Source of the DNA: Paramecium octaurelia
Lineage: Eukaryota; Ciliophora; Oligohymenophorea; Peniculida; Parameciidae
DNA: 64,000 bases
Assembly: GCA_905182995.1 (NCBI GenBank)
Contig: CAJJDP010000066.1
Span: forward strand, 248,001 to 312,000
Reading direction: 5' to 3'
A model generated the notes under the pieces. The model made no database searches and had not been told where the DNA came from. It saw only the letters and a list, made by a program, of their open reading frames with translations. Made by a program: the position numbers and the translations under genes. Shown one piece after another: positions 24,846-36,836 of the stretch. Positions within the stretch are counted from its first letter, which is position 1. Every line of letters starts with the position of its first letter.

Positions 24846-26141
24846 ATGTCAAACTTATCTCATAGCAGTCAATCATCAAGAAGTTCTTCACAAAAACCTA
24901 ATACAAAAAGACCTTAGAGAGACAAAAGAAAGAAGAACAACTCTGATGAATATGACAGTCCCATTGAAGATGAAGATGTATCTTAATATGAGGGTATCTA
25001 ATTTCAATTGATTTTAGGCATAAGATCCAAAAATAAACAACAACCCTTATTAGGTCCTGGTAGATTCAACAGAAGAGAAAACAAACTCAAGAAACCTAAT
25101 TCTGTCTATACACCAGCGGCAACTACATTTCTATACAAACCTGGAGCAGAATTGCCTAATCTATCCAATTTCATCAATTAGACTATAGAAATTCGAATCG
25201 CTTGTGAATATGTCAACAAAAACAACCAAGCATTAATACTTCGATAGATTTGGGGATCCAATGGTGTCTATGCTAGTCACAGTGATGCAGTCTGTATTGG
25301 CATACATGCAGGTCTCTTAGCTCTTGGAGATCTTAAATTAACAGGGACCTTCTATTAAGGAGTCAGTCTATCTTGCAAAGTCATTAAAGGCAAAAAATCA
25401 TTAAATGGTTAATTAAAAGTGCCTATATTATCAAGATCACTTAAAACTCCTTGTGCTCATTGTTTGAAACCTGAGAAAGTGAATTGGTTGCCCTAATTGG
25501 GATCTCCTGAATAATTGATAAGTTGGGCAAGAAAAATGTCTTTGCCTCCCAATAGAAGACTCACCAAAAGAACTCATCAAAATGTATTCTTACATGAACC
25601 TCCTTAAACCAGCCTTCCAGAAAATCTGCTAGTTAATAATTTACCTCCTCTAAATGAAGGCTGGATTGTATGGGATATGTGCAATGAACCTAGTTAGAAA
25701 TACAATCTACTCACATTCTTAGATAGACAAACATCCTAAGGAATTCCTAGTAGAACTTCATATAGACTGAAAACCAACTGTCTATACATTGAGTCAAGCA
25801 TTAAAAAGTTTAGAATCAAATTTATTCATTAGATTTGAGATTTCAATGGATCCAAATAAAATTGCAGAAGAAGTCTTTTTAGATTCATAAGTGTTTATAA
25901 TCTCCGAAATTATAGTACCATAGTAATCAGATATTGAAATGTTATAAAAATATGGAGTAAATCAATTTATCTAATTAGTCAGGTTCCGTTGCCTAAAGAA
26001 TTTAAGAAATTAATATTAGAAAAATTGAAATGGACCAATTTTGAATGGGGTAATGATAATGTCATTATTGATGGACAATTCACAATCCAAGGTTTAAAGA
26101 GCTTTAAATTTGTACCAATTACAAAGCATTAACATTTATGA
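24846..26141 (+). CDS. Rxt3-like histone-deacetylase complex protein
   Basis: Resembles Rxt3, a subunit of the Rpd3 histone deacetylase complex. After a Ser/Lys-rich start comes the Rxt3 core: IEIRIACEYVNKNNQA, LRQIWGSNGVYASHSDAV, CIGIHAGLLALGDLKLTG, then a C-terminal strand set including NPPEP-free segments ending FKFVPITK. Introns at 24994-25017 (24 nt) and 25957-25982 (26 nt). With these removed the length is 3n+1: the frame changes at about 25770 (CTGAAAACC) from SYRLK to PTVYTLSQALKSLES without a usable intron, implying one extra base. Nuclear role in transcriptional repression is inferred from the family. Confidence 0.8.
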
Positions 26142-26163
26142 TTAATCATCCTATTATATAAAA

Positions 26164-27678
26164 ATGTTAAAATTACATTAACAATTAATACATTGTCCCT
26201 AACATAAGGAGAAAATAATATCATTCAATATTGAAAAACATTGTCCTCTTAATCAGAGAGTCCTTTGCAAAAAGTGTCCAGCAGATGGATTAAAATTGGA
26301 TATCGAGGAAGTGGAAACCTTGCCTCAAAGACATTAATTAAATGAAAAACATTTACAAACCACATCATAATTCATTCAACACATCAACCATCAATATAAT
26401 ACAATCAAACAATAAATCATCGAAGAATTGGAGCATTTTAAAAGGGAACTAGACGATTTTATGCATCCAATAATAAATTAAAAAGAAAAGTTCGATTATT
26501 ATTTGGTACCTGAATCAACATTATCCTTAAAAGATTTTTAGGAATTAGGATAACTGTTGGCTGAGAATATTGTGATTGAAGAAGATCAATTTGTTCTCGA
26601 CTTTAATAAAATAGTAACTCAAAATCACAGATAATATATACAATAAAAATTCACTGACTTGGAACTGCTATTATAGTTATTCAGAAATATTAATTGCAAT
26701 AAATAAATTGAGTATCAAATCTAAAAGAGCATTCAATAATAGTATGAACATTATCATTAACATGCTAAAGTATCAAAGCATTCCTGTCAACTCTTATAAA
26801 CAAATTAAAATATCTTGTCTTTAGGAATTAATCATGATGAATCTATAATGGTAATTGGTTTATAAGACAAGGCAGAGACTATGTTTGATAATCTAGTAGT
26901 GTATTCAAAAAATGATTAAGGAAATTGGGAATTAGAATAAATTTTATAACATCATAATTCCTCTGTTCATCACATTTATTATAGTAAGAAGGAAGATTGG
27001 TTCATATCTGTAAGCATGGACAGTAATATCGTATTTTGGCTAAAGTTATAGAATACTTGGGTTCAGAATAGGTTGAAATAGGAACATTTAAATTTCATTT
27101 GGAATGTAATAACAAGTGAGTTGGAGAATATCATAGTAACATGCAGTGAAGATTCCTCTGTTAAGATATGGTTTAAACATGAAGATTCAATAAAATGCAT
27201 TCAAACACTTAATCGACACGTAGGGCCAGTATATGCCATAGTATTAAACAATGATAATACAGTATTGTGCAGTGGAGGAGAGGATAAGTAATTGATATTA
27301 TGGAAGTATTTCGAATAATAATGGGAAGAGTTTCAAGTTATAAATGTTCATTCAAAGAAAATTATGGCGATTTAATTTTATGGTCTAAAGAATCTAATTG
27401 TTTAATTTGAAAATTGCATCTAAATTATAGATAGAAAAGGTGGTTAATGTATAGAATAGATAAATCATAATGAATATAGGATATCTAATTTGATAACTTT
27501 TAATGAATCATTAATAAATTATGATTTTAATGGAAACTTATTAATATGGATGAAAAAGGACAATAGATGGTACATTGTTTTGAAGTAAACCTATGCACAC
27601 AAGATCAAATGTGTTTATGGAAGGGTAAATGAATTATATGTTGGGGAAGGTAACAAAGTCCACAGAATATAAATATGA
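26164..27678 (+). CDS. Cys-rich N-terminus plus WD40 protein, 504 aa
   Basis: Intronless, 504 residues. Residues 10-45 hold paired Cys/His (HCPQHKEKI, HCPLNQRVLCKKC), a small zinc-finger of B-box-like type. Then a Gln/Lys/Glu-rich coiled-coil, and from about residue 215 WD40 repeats: LGINHDESIMVIGL, SVSMDSNIVFWLKL, VTCSEDSSVKIWFK, GPVYAIVLNNDN and LCSGGEDKQLILWKY. Likely a scaffold. The next gene (28344) has the same layout and starts with a similar CPQHK motif, so the two are probably tandem paralogues of a family expanded in Paramecium. It begins 22 bp after the Rxt3-like stop. Confidence 0.88.
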
Positions 27679-27758
27679 AATAATAAAATAAAATTATTAA
27701 AGAATCAATCAAATTATTGAAATATAATATCATTTTTATAATTAAGTGTATTTCTAAA

Positions 27759-28038
27759 ATGCTGAATGAGCAATTCATGGATTCTAACAAACATGATTAT
27801 GTAAATCAAAATTCAAGGACTGTAGAAAAGGACTGAGCAAGATAGAATTGGAGCAAATATTCTGATTAACCATTTATATCTCAATAATTATTAAATTGCA
27901 ACTCTATGGGAAGCTTTTTAATTTCATACTTTTAGATATCTATAAGGGGATGCAATACTCTAAAAATTAATAGAATAACAAAGAGAATATAAAAAATTAT
28001 AATTAACCATTCAATAATTTATAAAATTTAGAATTTGA
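27759..28038 (+). CDS. Small helical protein, 84 aa
   Basis: Two exons (27759-27800, 27826-28038) around a 25-nt GTAAAT..TAG intron give 84 codons plus stop, an exact multiple of three; neither exon stays open without the splice. Residues are mostly helical and hydrophilic: RIGANILINHLYLNNYQIAT, LWEAFQFHTFRYLQGDA, then a charged helix. No transmembrane segment or signal peptide. No family recognised. It lies between the two WD40 paralogues on the same strand. Confidence 0.65.
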
Positions 28039-28343
28039 CGAGAAACAGAAAGATTCAAACTCAAAATGGTTGGAACAATGAATTTATAATCTGTATAAAT
28101 CAAAATTTACTAATCAGTGAATTTTTAAAATAAATAAGAAATGGATAGATTTGTCAACCAATTAATTATAATTATTTTTTTTTTTCATCAAAGATTGTCT
28201 TTGATTGGACATGCATCGAGAAAACTTTGTCAAATTTGAGTTTTTATGTATTTCATTAACATTTACTTATAGTAGAATATGGTCTAATGATGATAAAAAG
28301 AACAAAGAGATTGATGTGTGTATTAATAAATATATTTTTTAAT

Positions 28344-30404
28344 ATGAATGTTAATTTAATCTGTCCTTAACACAAATAACAAGTTATCTAAGCTTGTGTA
28401 GATTTAGATTGCTATGTATTCCCTTTTATGTGTAAAGTGTGTATGACAGATTAAAAAACTATTTCTTAACATTCAAAACACAATCAATGTTTGATACCCT
28501 ACCAATAATACGTAACATCGGTAAGTAAATAAATAGAGGAGTAACTTTGTGATGCAAATAAATTCATTGATCTCTTCAAAAAAGAATCTCAAGTTGTCTA
28601 ATAAATATTATTATCAGATGAACATTTGAATAATATGGAAGGATATGTAAGATCTTAAAAGCAATAAATTGAATCTGATGCCAATTAAGCCTTAGAATCT
28701 ATTACATTGCTATTTTAATTACATAAAAAAGAACTCATCGATAAGTTAGATCAATATCTTAAAATATACAAATAAAACTTTTTTATACTTAAAGAATAAT
28801 TAGAACCCATAAAATTCCTTCAGACAAAATGTAAATATTATTCAAATGAAAACAACTTAAAAGTAAGGATAATCACTATTATAGTAAAAACTGCATACTG
28901 AACCTGATTTAGGATCTTAACTCAAGTTGTCAATCAAATAAATGTAGATTATTAAAAAACCTGATAATTTAAAACAAATTCTTGATAAAATAAAAAAGGC
29001 TTAAGAATTGTAATACAACAATGAGAATTTCAATAAACTATTGACTGATGCAATGAATTCAATCAAAGACTTCTATATCAAAAATGTCAGTATTCCCAAT
29101 CAAATACCAATTGAAATATAGCAATAGCCAAACATACTTCCTACTGTTCAAACAATATCATCTCCTCCAATTAAAAGCAAATTCATGGATGTATCAAATG
29201 CAGATAAAGTGACAATGTTAGATGATAATAAGACTGTGGTTTCCGCAGTAGATTCTAAGATCTCAGTTGTTAGTTAATTATAACCTTTTGTTATTATACC
29301 TAATATTAATGTTTTAATTTTGGATTATAGGATTATTGAAGATACCAATTAGTCTAAGGTAATATTTATTTTATATATATATCTAGATTCAATCAAAACA
29401 ACGATTCAAAATTAAGAAAAAATTAAGCATTGAATTCCAAGTCACTTCATTGGCTCTTGTTAGCAATGTCTCTGTAGCATTAGGATTGGCTGATGGAACA
29501 GTCAAATTATTAGATATGACAACTAGCAAAGTTAGCTTTTATCCTAATACTTATATTCAACATACCAAACCTGTCTCTCAACTCTTGATTTTGAAGCAAA
29601 ATAAAGGAACACGATTGGCATCGTTAAGTGAAGAAAACTATGCCATTATTTGGACATTAGGAGAAAATTATGTGCCTTATCCAGAAAGGAGGCTAATTGG
29701 ATTCAAATCCAAGTTGAATAGAATTATGGATATAGCAGATTCTTCTCACGTTCTTTGTTAGAGTGATACAAATCTATAACTTATCAATTATCATGATAAC
29801 AGAATAGCCTATTCTTTTGAATTTAAAACTTAGCTCATTGACTTCCTTTATATAAGTAAATACGAAAAATTTGCTACAATATGTTAAGGAAATATAGTTT
29901 CTATATACAGTCTAAAAATGAATAATAATTTATAAGGAGCCATGTTATTAGTTAATTGCGAGTTAGAATATACTCAATCAGCCCTTCCAATCTCAAATAT
30001 AAGTGTATGCATATCCACAGAATACTTAAATGACATAATCATCTGTTATGGATGTACTGATGGATCAGTCAAATTGTTTAATGTTATTAAAAATATTTTA
30101 ATTGGAGAATATTAGGTAATAGATTGATATGTATTTTTAGTTATTTAATTCAAAAGTACAAGAAATGATAATTGTTAAGTAGAATAAGCATTTTATGTTA
30201 GTGGTATTTGGTGAAAGTGTAAAATAGATAAAAGGCATTATGATTTAAGAGAACAAAGTACATCCAATAGAAATGATTGGAGAATTACTTGAATGTCCAG
30301 CAAAATCAGGAAAAAATGTTATTTAAACATTTTTCAAAAATAGAAGTTCATTTTATTTACTAAGTGACTCCTAGAAAGACATTGGATTATATGAATTATG
30401 CTGA
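28344..30404 (+). CDS. Cys-rich N-terminus plus WD40 protein, 661 aa
   Basis: Introns at 28863-28884 (22), 29359-29386 (28) and 30116-30140 (25 nt) give 661 residues. Starts MNVNLICPQHKQQVIQACVD followed by FMCKVC and HSKHNQC, a B-box-like zinc finger, then a long helical coiled-coil, a Pro/Ser linker, and WD40 repeats (VALGLADGTVKLLDMTTSK, ASLSEENYAIIWTLG, CYGCTDGSVKLFNV). Same order as the neighbouring gene at 26164 but longer. Function not known; scaffolding is inferred from the domains. Confidence 0.87.
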
Positions 30405-30953
30405 AATTAACAATAATATAGTACATTATTGACTAATCTTGATACTAAAATTTTAAATAATTAATTTTAGAATATTTATGTTTCTTTAGGCAAATAATAC
30501 ATTAAATATGTTCAATTCTATTTTTCTATAAATTAAATTTTAAGAGTATAAGCAGTTATAATTTTAATATTTCAAAGATTATATTAAGAGTTATTTAAAG
30601 AATTGAGTAATTTTATATTCAAATAATATGTTTTATATTAACCTTTGTGTCCTTAGTAGTTCACATAATACTTGAGTTATTAATATAGAAATAATAAAAA
30701 TTAAAATAATTCTTCTATTGATAATTAATTAAACTATTTTAATTTGATTATTTTGTCATAATTTCAGAAAACTAAGTTGATAAAATATAATTATTCTGAA
30801 TAAATTGAACTTCTTAGATTCCCATATGCATACTAAATAGTGTTTTACACTGATTCATAAGCAGTTCAACGATAAACATAATCTTATTTAAATTTTATTA
30901 TTTGATGTCGCAATAATCTCACAAAATAATGCAATAAATAAATTATATTTTTG
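30405..30953. other. Intergenic, nothing recognised
   Basis: AT-rich spacer before the GPCR-PIPK gene. No ORF with convincing coding character, tRNA or repeat seen. Confidence 0.4.
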
Positions 30954-33298
30954 ATGATGAATCTATTCTGCATTATAATCCTACTTCTTTTAAGCTTAGA
31001 ATTAAAGGCTGATATGTACGATGAGAGCAGAATATTTAACTGTTAAGAAGACAGTTATGATGAATAATTTCTAATAAACTATTAAAAGCTTAAATTGTTT
31101 CCAATAGATTGTTGGACCTTTGTATTATTATGTATAAGTTGAATGATCATTCAAAGCCCCTATCACATTTTCGATTTCCGTCCGAATTATCTATGAGTTC
31201 CTTAAAGATTTAACACTTTTTGGAGGTCCTGGGGATGTAATCTTTGTGATAACATTAACGAATGGAATACAATCATTAATTCAATTTTCTACGGCTTTGT
31301 ATGTATTAATAGAAGATTCAGCTCCAGTTAAATTATTCTGTGATGTAATTATAAGAATAAATTAGATTACAGGGATAACAACATCGATTGTATTTGTAAT
31401 TTCGAATATAAACATTTTTATATTCTCTGCTTACCCACTTGCTTTAGTGTATAATACATTGGAGAAAACAGTGAAATTTATCAGAATATTCAATTACACT
31501 CTGACAGGTCTTATAATAATCTTAGTTATATTGGGATTTCTGTTTAATGATAATATAATTTCGATTACGTTAAATGGGTATTAATAATTTGATATTTTTA
31601 GTATGTGTGCAATTTCAGCTACTCACTAATCTTTTTGGGATTATATTATAGCCTCATTTTATTTGTTTGTTTTCCTTTTATTCGCAACAATGTCAATTAT
31701 TTACGTTTTTACATTCAAAAGGTTAGTTCCTAAAATGTCATCAATTAAAGAATTAAGAGGCAAATATTTGAGATATTATTAAAAATTCATTATATTTAGC
31801 CTTGTGATGAAATTTTTTCTTGGAATTTTCAGTGCAATTAATTTACTTAATTGCTATATCTTTTTGAAAGCCTATCTTTTACCTTCAGAAACTTGCGACA
31901 ACATTACACAAGCTCTTTGTATTTTAGGATAAGTTATCATTATCACAAAAGATCCTCTACTAATACCTAAATTGCATCATTAAGAAACTTCTGAAAGTTT
32001 GTAAGATTTAGATTCACCCAACGACACAAAACCTGAAATTGCTATGTAATGTAAGAATATGGTTTTGATTTTTTAGAATTTAACCTTTTAGAACAGTTGT
32101 AAAAAGAAATGAAAAAAACTCAAGTAATTTCTATGTTAGCAGGGATATAAATTTTAATAAAATAGAATTAAGAAAAAACTATATTATATAAAGATCTAGA
32201 AATAATTGATGATTAGGATGATGGTGAAGGACCATGCATTGGGGATTTAAGTGAATTGATTGAGGTCTCCATAAAACCATTTACTCCTCAGGAAATTGAA
32301 GAATGTTGGGTAGTCAATTTGGATAATGATCTAATAAAATCCTCATTTCATGATAACCAAAATATTTAGGTTTTTTAAACGAGATGTATTTTATACGCTC
32401 CAAAGATTTTTAATTATTTTGTGACATTAGATAATGTTGATTTAGAGGATTCTTTTGATGTTCATAAGAACTTATCGAATATTGAACAATTCACAGGTCC
32501 AGATGGTGGAAAAAGTGGGGAATTTTTTTTTTTCTCTCATAATAATTAATTGATTATTAAAACAATGAGATAAGCTGAGGTAAATACTTACAAAAAACGC
32601 TTATTAAACTTTGCTACTTACTAGGCCAATAATCCAGAATCGTTATTAAATAAGATATATGGCATGTATACGTTTGAAAGAGTTGAAAAATCTAATGCAA
32701 AGATACACTTTTTAATAATGAAGAATCTATCTTTAGGCATCCCAAAGAATTATATATTAAGAATCTATGATTTAAAAGGGTCTGAATATGATCGTGAAGT
32801 TCTTGCTAAAAGATCTGAAACTGATTTATCTAAATTGACTCTAAAGGATTTAGATTTTTTCAAAATAGAATAATAAATTTGGGTAGAATAATCAATTATG
32901 TAAAGTAATATAATTAAATCAATCTAGAATTAAATTAGAATTTGATTAAGGACTCTGAATTCTTAGAAAAATAACAACTCATTGATTATTCGTTATTGGT
33001 TATGAAAATAGATTGGAAAGATCAATAAAAATTATTGTATAAACATTTGGGCAACTAATATATCAATGTTAATCCTTCAATTAAGGAATAAAATGTAAAT
33101 TGATATATTATTTATTAGATTTATTATCATATTGGTATTATTGACTATTTACAATAATGGAATGTGAATAAAGCTCTTGAAAGAAAAACAAAAAAGATTA
33201 TTAAAATGAATTTATAACTAGATACTTCTGCATAAGAACCAAATAGATATGGAAAAAGATTTAAAGAGAAATTGGTAAGTAGAATCCTGCCCTTATGA
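30954..33298 (+). CDS. GPCR fused to phosphatidylinositol phosphate kinase
   Basis: Four introns (31132-31156, 32051-32076, 32883-32905, 33095-33118) give 748 residues in one frame. A signal-like start (MMNLFCIIILLLLSLELKA) and short acidic ectodomain precede about seven hydrophobic helices (residues ~45-330), then a cytosolic PIP-kinase domain (~470-748): GGKSGEFFFFSHNN, IIKTMRQAE (ATP lysine), YGMYTFERV, FLIMKNLSLGIP, YILRIYDLKGS, SEFLEKQQLIDYSLLV and HIGIIDYLQQW. Such GPCR-PIPK fusions are known from Dictyostelium (RpkA) and oomycetes, where receptor and phosphoinositide synthesis are directly coupled. Ligand and phosphoinositide product are not predictable. Second ATG at 30957 is also possible as start. 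Confidence 0.92.
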
Positions 33299-33431
33299 TT
33301 AATCACATCACCTAAGTTTTTATCTATCTTTAATATCACAATATCTTGTCTAATTACCCTTCTTTTTTCTCCATTAAATAAACTAATAATTATTTATTTA
33401 TTTTTATTAATATATATTCAGAATTATTTTA

Positions 33432-34097
33432 ATGGAATTTTTGTAAAAAATAATGATGATACCTCAAAACATCATAAATACTCTCAAGACTATGAAATCC
33501 TAAACTAATAAAGTTGAAAATATTTTTATAGAGCCACTTGCTTTTTGCTAAGAGTCAATAGTAGAAACAGTTCATCTCAAAGAATTTGATCAAATACACA
33601 AAAAAAAAAAATTAACCATGAACTAAGAAACTCAAACAGAGCCATAACAGAAAATTGAATAAATAATTAGTATTAATTAGATACCAGAAAGTGTTTCACA
33701 ATAGAAAAGCAAACTTAGATTAGTCCCTTCCAAACCAAATAAAAAATACACTAAATAACTTACCAAATAAATTGTCTAAGATGAAAGTTTAAGTAGAGAA
33801 TCTGATTAAACAGAACCATCCTAGTACTCATATTGTCATAATAATTTTTTGGCAGCCATGGACAGGAATGAAGAGGAATACAAGCCAAAACAAAAAAAAA
33901 TATTCCAAATGAATGGAAAAAATTAAAATTAATATCGAAACCAAATAAAAAAAAATTGCTTAATGAAATTTAAAGAAAAATTCACCGATGAGAAATTAAT
34001 TTTAAAGTCCACAAGAACTCAATCCTCAGATGAAAAATAAGATAGCATTGATTAAAAAGAATTAGAAAATAATCAACAATAACAAGCACTGGTTTGA
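33432..34097 (+). CDS. Hypothetical Lys/Gln-rich protein, 221 aa
   Basis: Intronless frame from ATG 33432 to TGA 34095. Low complexity, basic, rich in Lys, Gln, Ser and Glu; no hydrophobic helices or known motif. A short patch YSYCHNNFLAAMDRNEEEY in the middle is the most complex part. Gln is written with TAA/TAG throughout, as in its neighbours. Length and frame continuity support a real gene, but the composition makes chance openness hard to exclude. Confidence 0.6.
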
Positions 34098-34362
34098 TGA
34101 TATATTCAATTTTGAAAATTTAATATTTCTTTATCTTCAAAGATATACTGATTGATATCAAATTTTTATTCTTAATTCGTGAATAAAATTTAAGAGCGGG
34201 ATATTATTTTTGACAAAAGAAGAAGGAACACATTAATTAATTGCACAAATTTAATTAAAACAAATTATAAAATTAGAAATAATACAACCTCTATATTTTT
34301 AAATTATCATTATTTCCATATGATAAACTTTTCCTATTTTTCAATTCATAAATATTAATAAT

Positions 34363-36808
34363 ATGATGTAGCCAAAAAGAAATATTAATGAGCTTCTAGC
34401 AGAATATTCAAAATAATTGGGTGAAGATTTTGATGATGCAGACCCTTAAGTAAATGAAGGAAGTGCTTTCGATGATGATCCAGAAATGAGAAAACTTTAA
34501 TAATAATTGTAAGAGTATCTATTCTATTCTTGAAATATCGATATTGGCAAAGCAAACAACCAAATTGGAAAAGCTGCATAATCAAATGACCTCTATGACT
34601 AAATGCTATCACAATATGAAAATCCCAAAAACTAAATTGTTCCATAAAAGTCAAATTAGACATAGAATCCATAATAATAATAAGGGCCAGCTAAAAATAA
34701 AAAGGGAGGCATAGATCTTTAAGAGTTAGAAAATCAATTAACCATTCCATCCAACTTAAAGTCTATGAGCGTTCTTAAGTTTGACATTGGGTACATTAAT
34801 TAGAACATTTTACCAAACTTTAAAAAAAATCCCGAATTGACTAATTTCTATAAAAATCTTGTAATTTATAGTAATATATAGGTATCTGAATTGCAAAAGC
34901 AACTGACTTCGATTATTTAATAAATTAAAGATGAGCAAATTTCAGAAAATCAATATATCAAAATGGTGAATGATACATTTTAATAGGAGTAAATTAAGTT
35001 TAAGACTGCTGCATCAGCAATGAAGAATAGAATAGGTCTCAGATGCAAAACATTGAACTAAGAATTAGAGAATTTGAAGGTCCATAAATTTGAGAAAATT
35101 TGTTAAGAATTTGGTTGCGGTCCTGACTTGACATAGAAATTTTTGTTTTAAGAATTTTAAGAAAAGCCTTATAAAGAAAAAGCTAAGGAACTACTTATTA
35201 GACATAAGGAATATTTAAATTTAACATAATATTTAAGTATTCATATGAAAGATGAAAAAAGAGACTTGATAGAATTCTTGATCGGAAAATTAGAAAAAAG
35301 CAAAGCAATTTAAAATGATTTGAAAGAAGGTAAAAATGTTGATTATTCAAAATTCTTCATTTCTGAATTTAAAGATATCACTGAAGATTAATTTCTTGGG
35401 ATTCCTAAGGTAGAATATTAGGCAAAAATTTAAAATATGTTGGATTAAGTGAATTAAGCATTAAAAGAAGAATAACTTTATTATAAAGTTGCTTCACTTG
35501 CTAAACCTATGATATAAGTCATTCCTGGTACAAAATAAATGCAGAAAGTTAGTCCAGCTGATATATGCAAGCAATACTTTGCCAGATATGAAGAATTATA
35601 GAAATACTTGTCAGGTTAAAAGAATGCAAGTTGGACTCCATTGCCAATTTTTAAAATGGAATTAGAAAATAGAGAAATATCAACAGTAAACAAAGATGTT
35701 CCAAATGGTACTTTAAGAATTCAATTTAAAAATTTTGTTCATGGAGATAAAATGCTATTATAATATGAAATTACAATAGGAAAGTATTCTATTATTCAAT
35801 ACATATTAGTTAACCTTATTAAGGTAAAACTGAGTAAGCAGACAGTACTGGAAGATTAGGTTACGTTTAAGATATCAATCTAAAGGATTTTAAAAATGGC
35901 ACAAAAGAGATTCATTTAAGCGTTATCGAAATTAAACTATTTAAAAAAGGATGGATATCAAATGACTTAAAAGGATAAGGGAAAATTTAATTAAGTGATT
36001 TGCTTGATATGTCTACAATAGAAGGAGATCTACTTCTAAATGAGAAGACAGTATTACAATATTGTATAATGTTGAGAGAATCATTAAATAAAAAAAAAAG
36101 TGTGGCGACAGCATAAATACTTAAAACCTACCCGCAATTTGATAAAAAAAATGGGTTGGATTAATACTTAGAATAAAAATTAAAAGAAATACCAAATGAA
36201 CCAGTTCCTTAGCAATAACAAAAGTAAGAAATTTAATAACCATAATAATAATAAAAGTAATAATAACAGCAATAATAATAAGAACAATAAGCTGAAGAAG
36301 ATGAAGGCTGTTAAGGTCCATAATTATAACCAGATTAATTAATTGTATTTAGTATGAATTTAATTAGCTTCTAAATCATTAAGAGGATGATGAAGAATAT
36401 TAAAATGTTAAAAAGCTTGGAGAAAAGATGCCATAGTTACAAGAAGAATTGTTGAACCCAGAAAATCCATTAAAAGGAAGTGTTTTTTATTTTTTAGTCT
36501 AATATTCACCATTTTTACAAAATAAGTCAGTTGAATTAAAATAAGACCCCTCATAGCGATAATAACAAAGATTTGTGTAAAAATTATGGGAGGATTGTTA
36601 TAGATAATAAAACAAATTAAAAAATAAATTAATGAATGATATGGAGGGCTATTTTAGCGATTTGCAAAAGATTATAAAAAAGGATCAGCTAATGATAAAA
36701 CTATACAAGCAGGCTTAAGCACCTAGTTGGTCTAAGTTTATAGAAGGAAGATTAGAAATAGCATTACAAGAAGAGAAAGCAATTTAGGAATAATTATCAG
36801 CAGAATGA
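34363..36808 (+). CDS. C2/coiled-coil protein, CC2D1-like layout
   Basis: Two clear introns (35784-35809, 36345-36367) give 798 codons, an exact multiple of three; a third, 21-nt candidate lies near 34859. Acidic start (ELLAEYSKQLGEDFDDADP), long helical middle, a C2-like beta domain about residues 430-560 (GTLRIQFKNFVHGDKMLL, EIHLSVIEIKLFKKGW), a poly-Gln tract at 36200-36290 and a helical tail. The order of helical repeats and C2 recalls CC2D1/Lgd proteins, which act with ESCRT-III; the similarity is by layout only. One TGA at 34531 interrupts the frame after EYLFYS and no intron I can place removes it. Confidence 0.65.
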
Positions 36809-36836
36809 TGTATAAATTTAAATATATATATTAATA

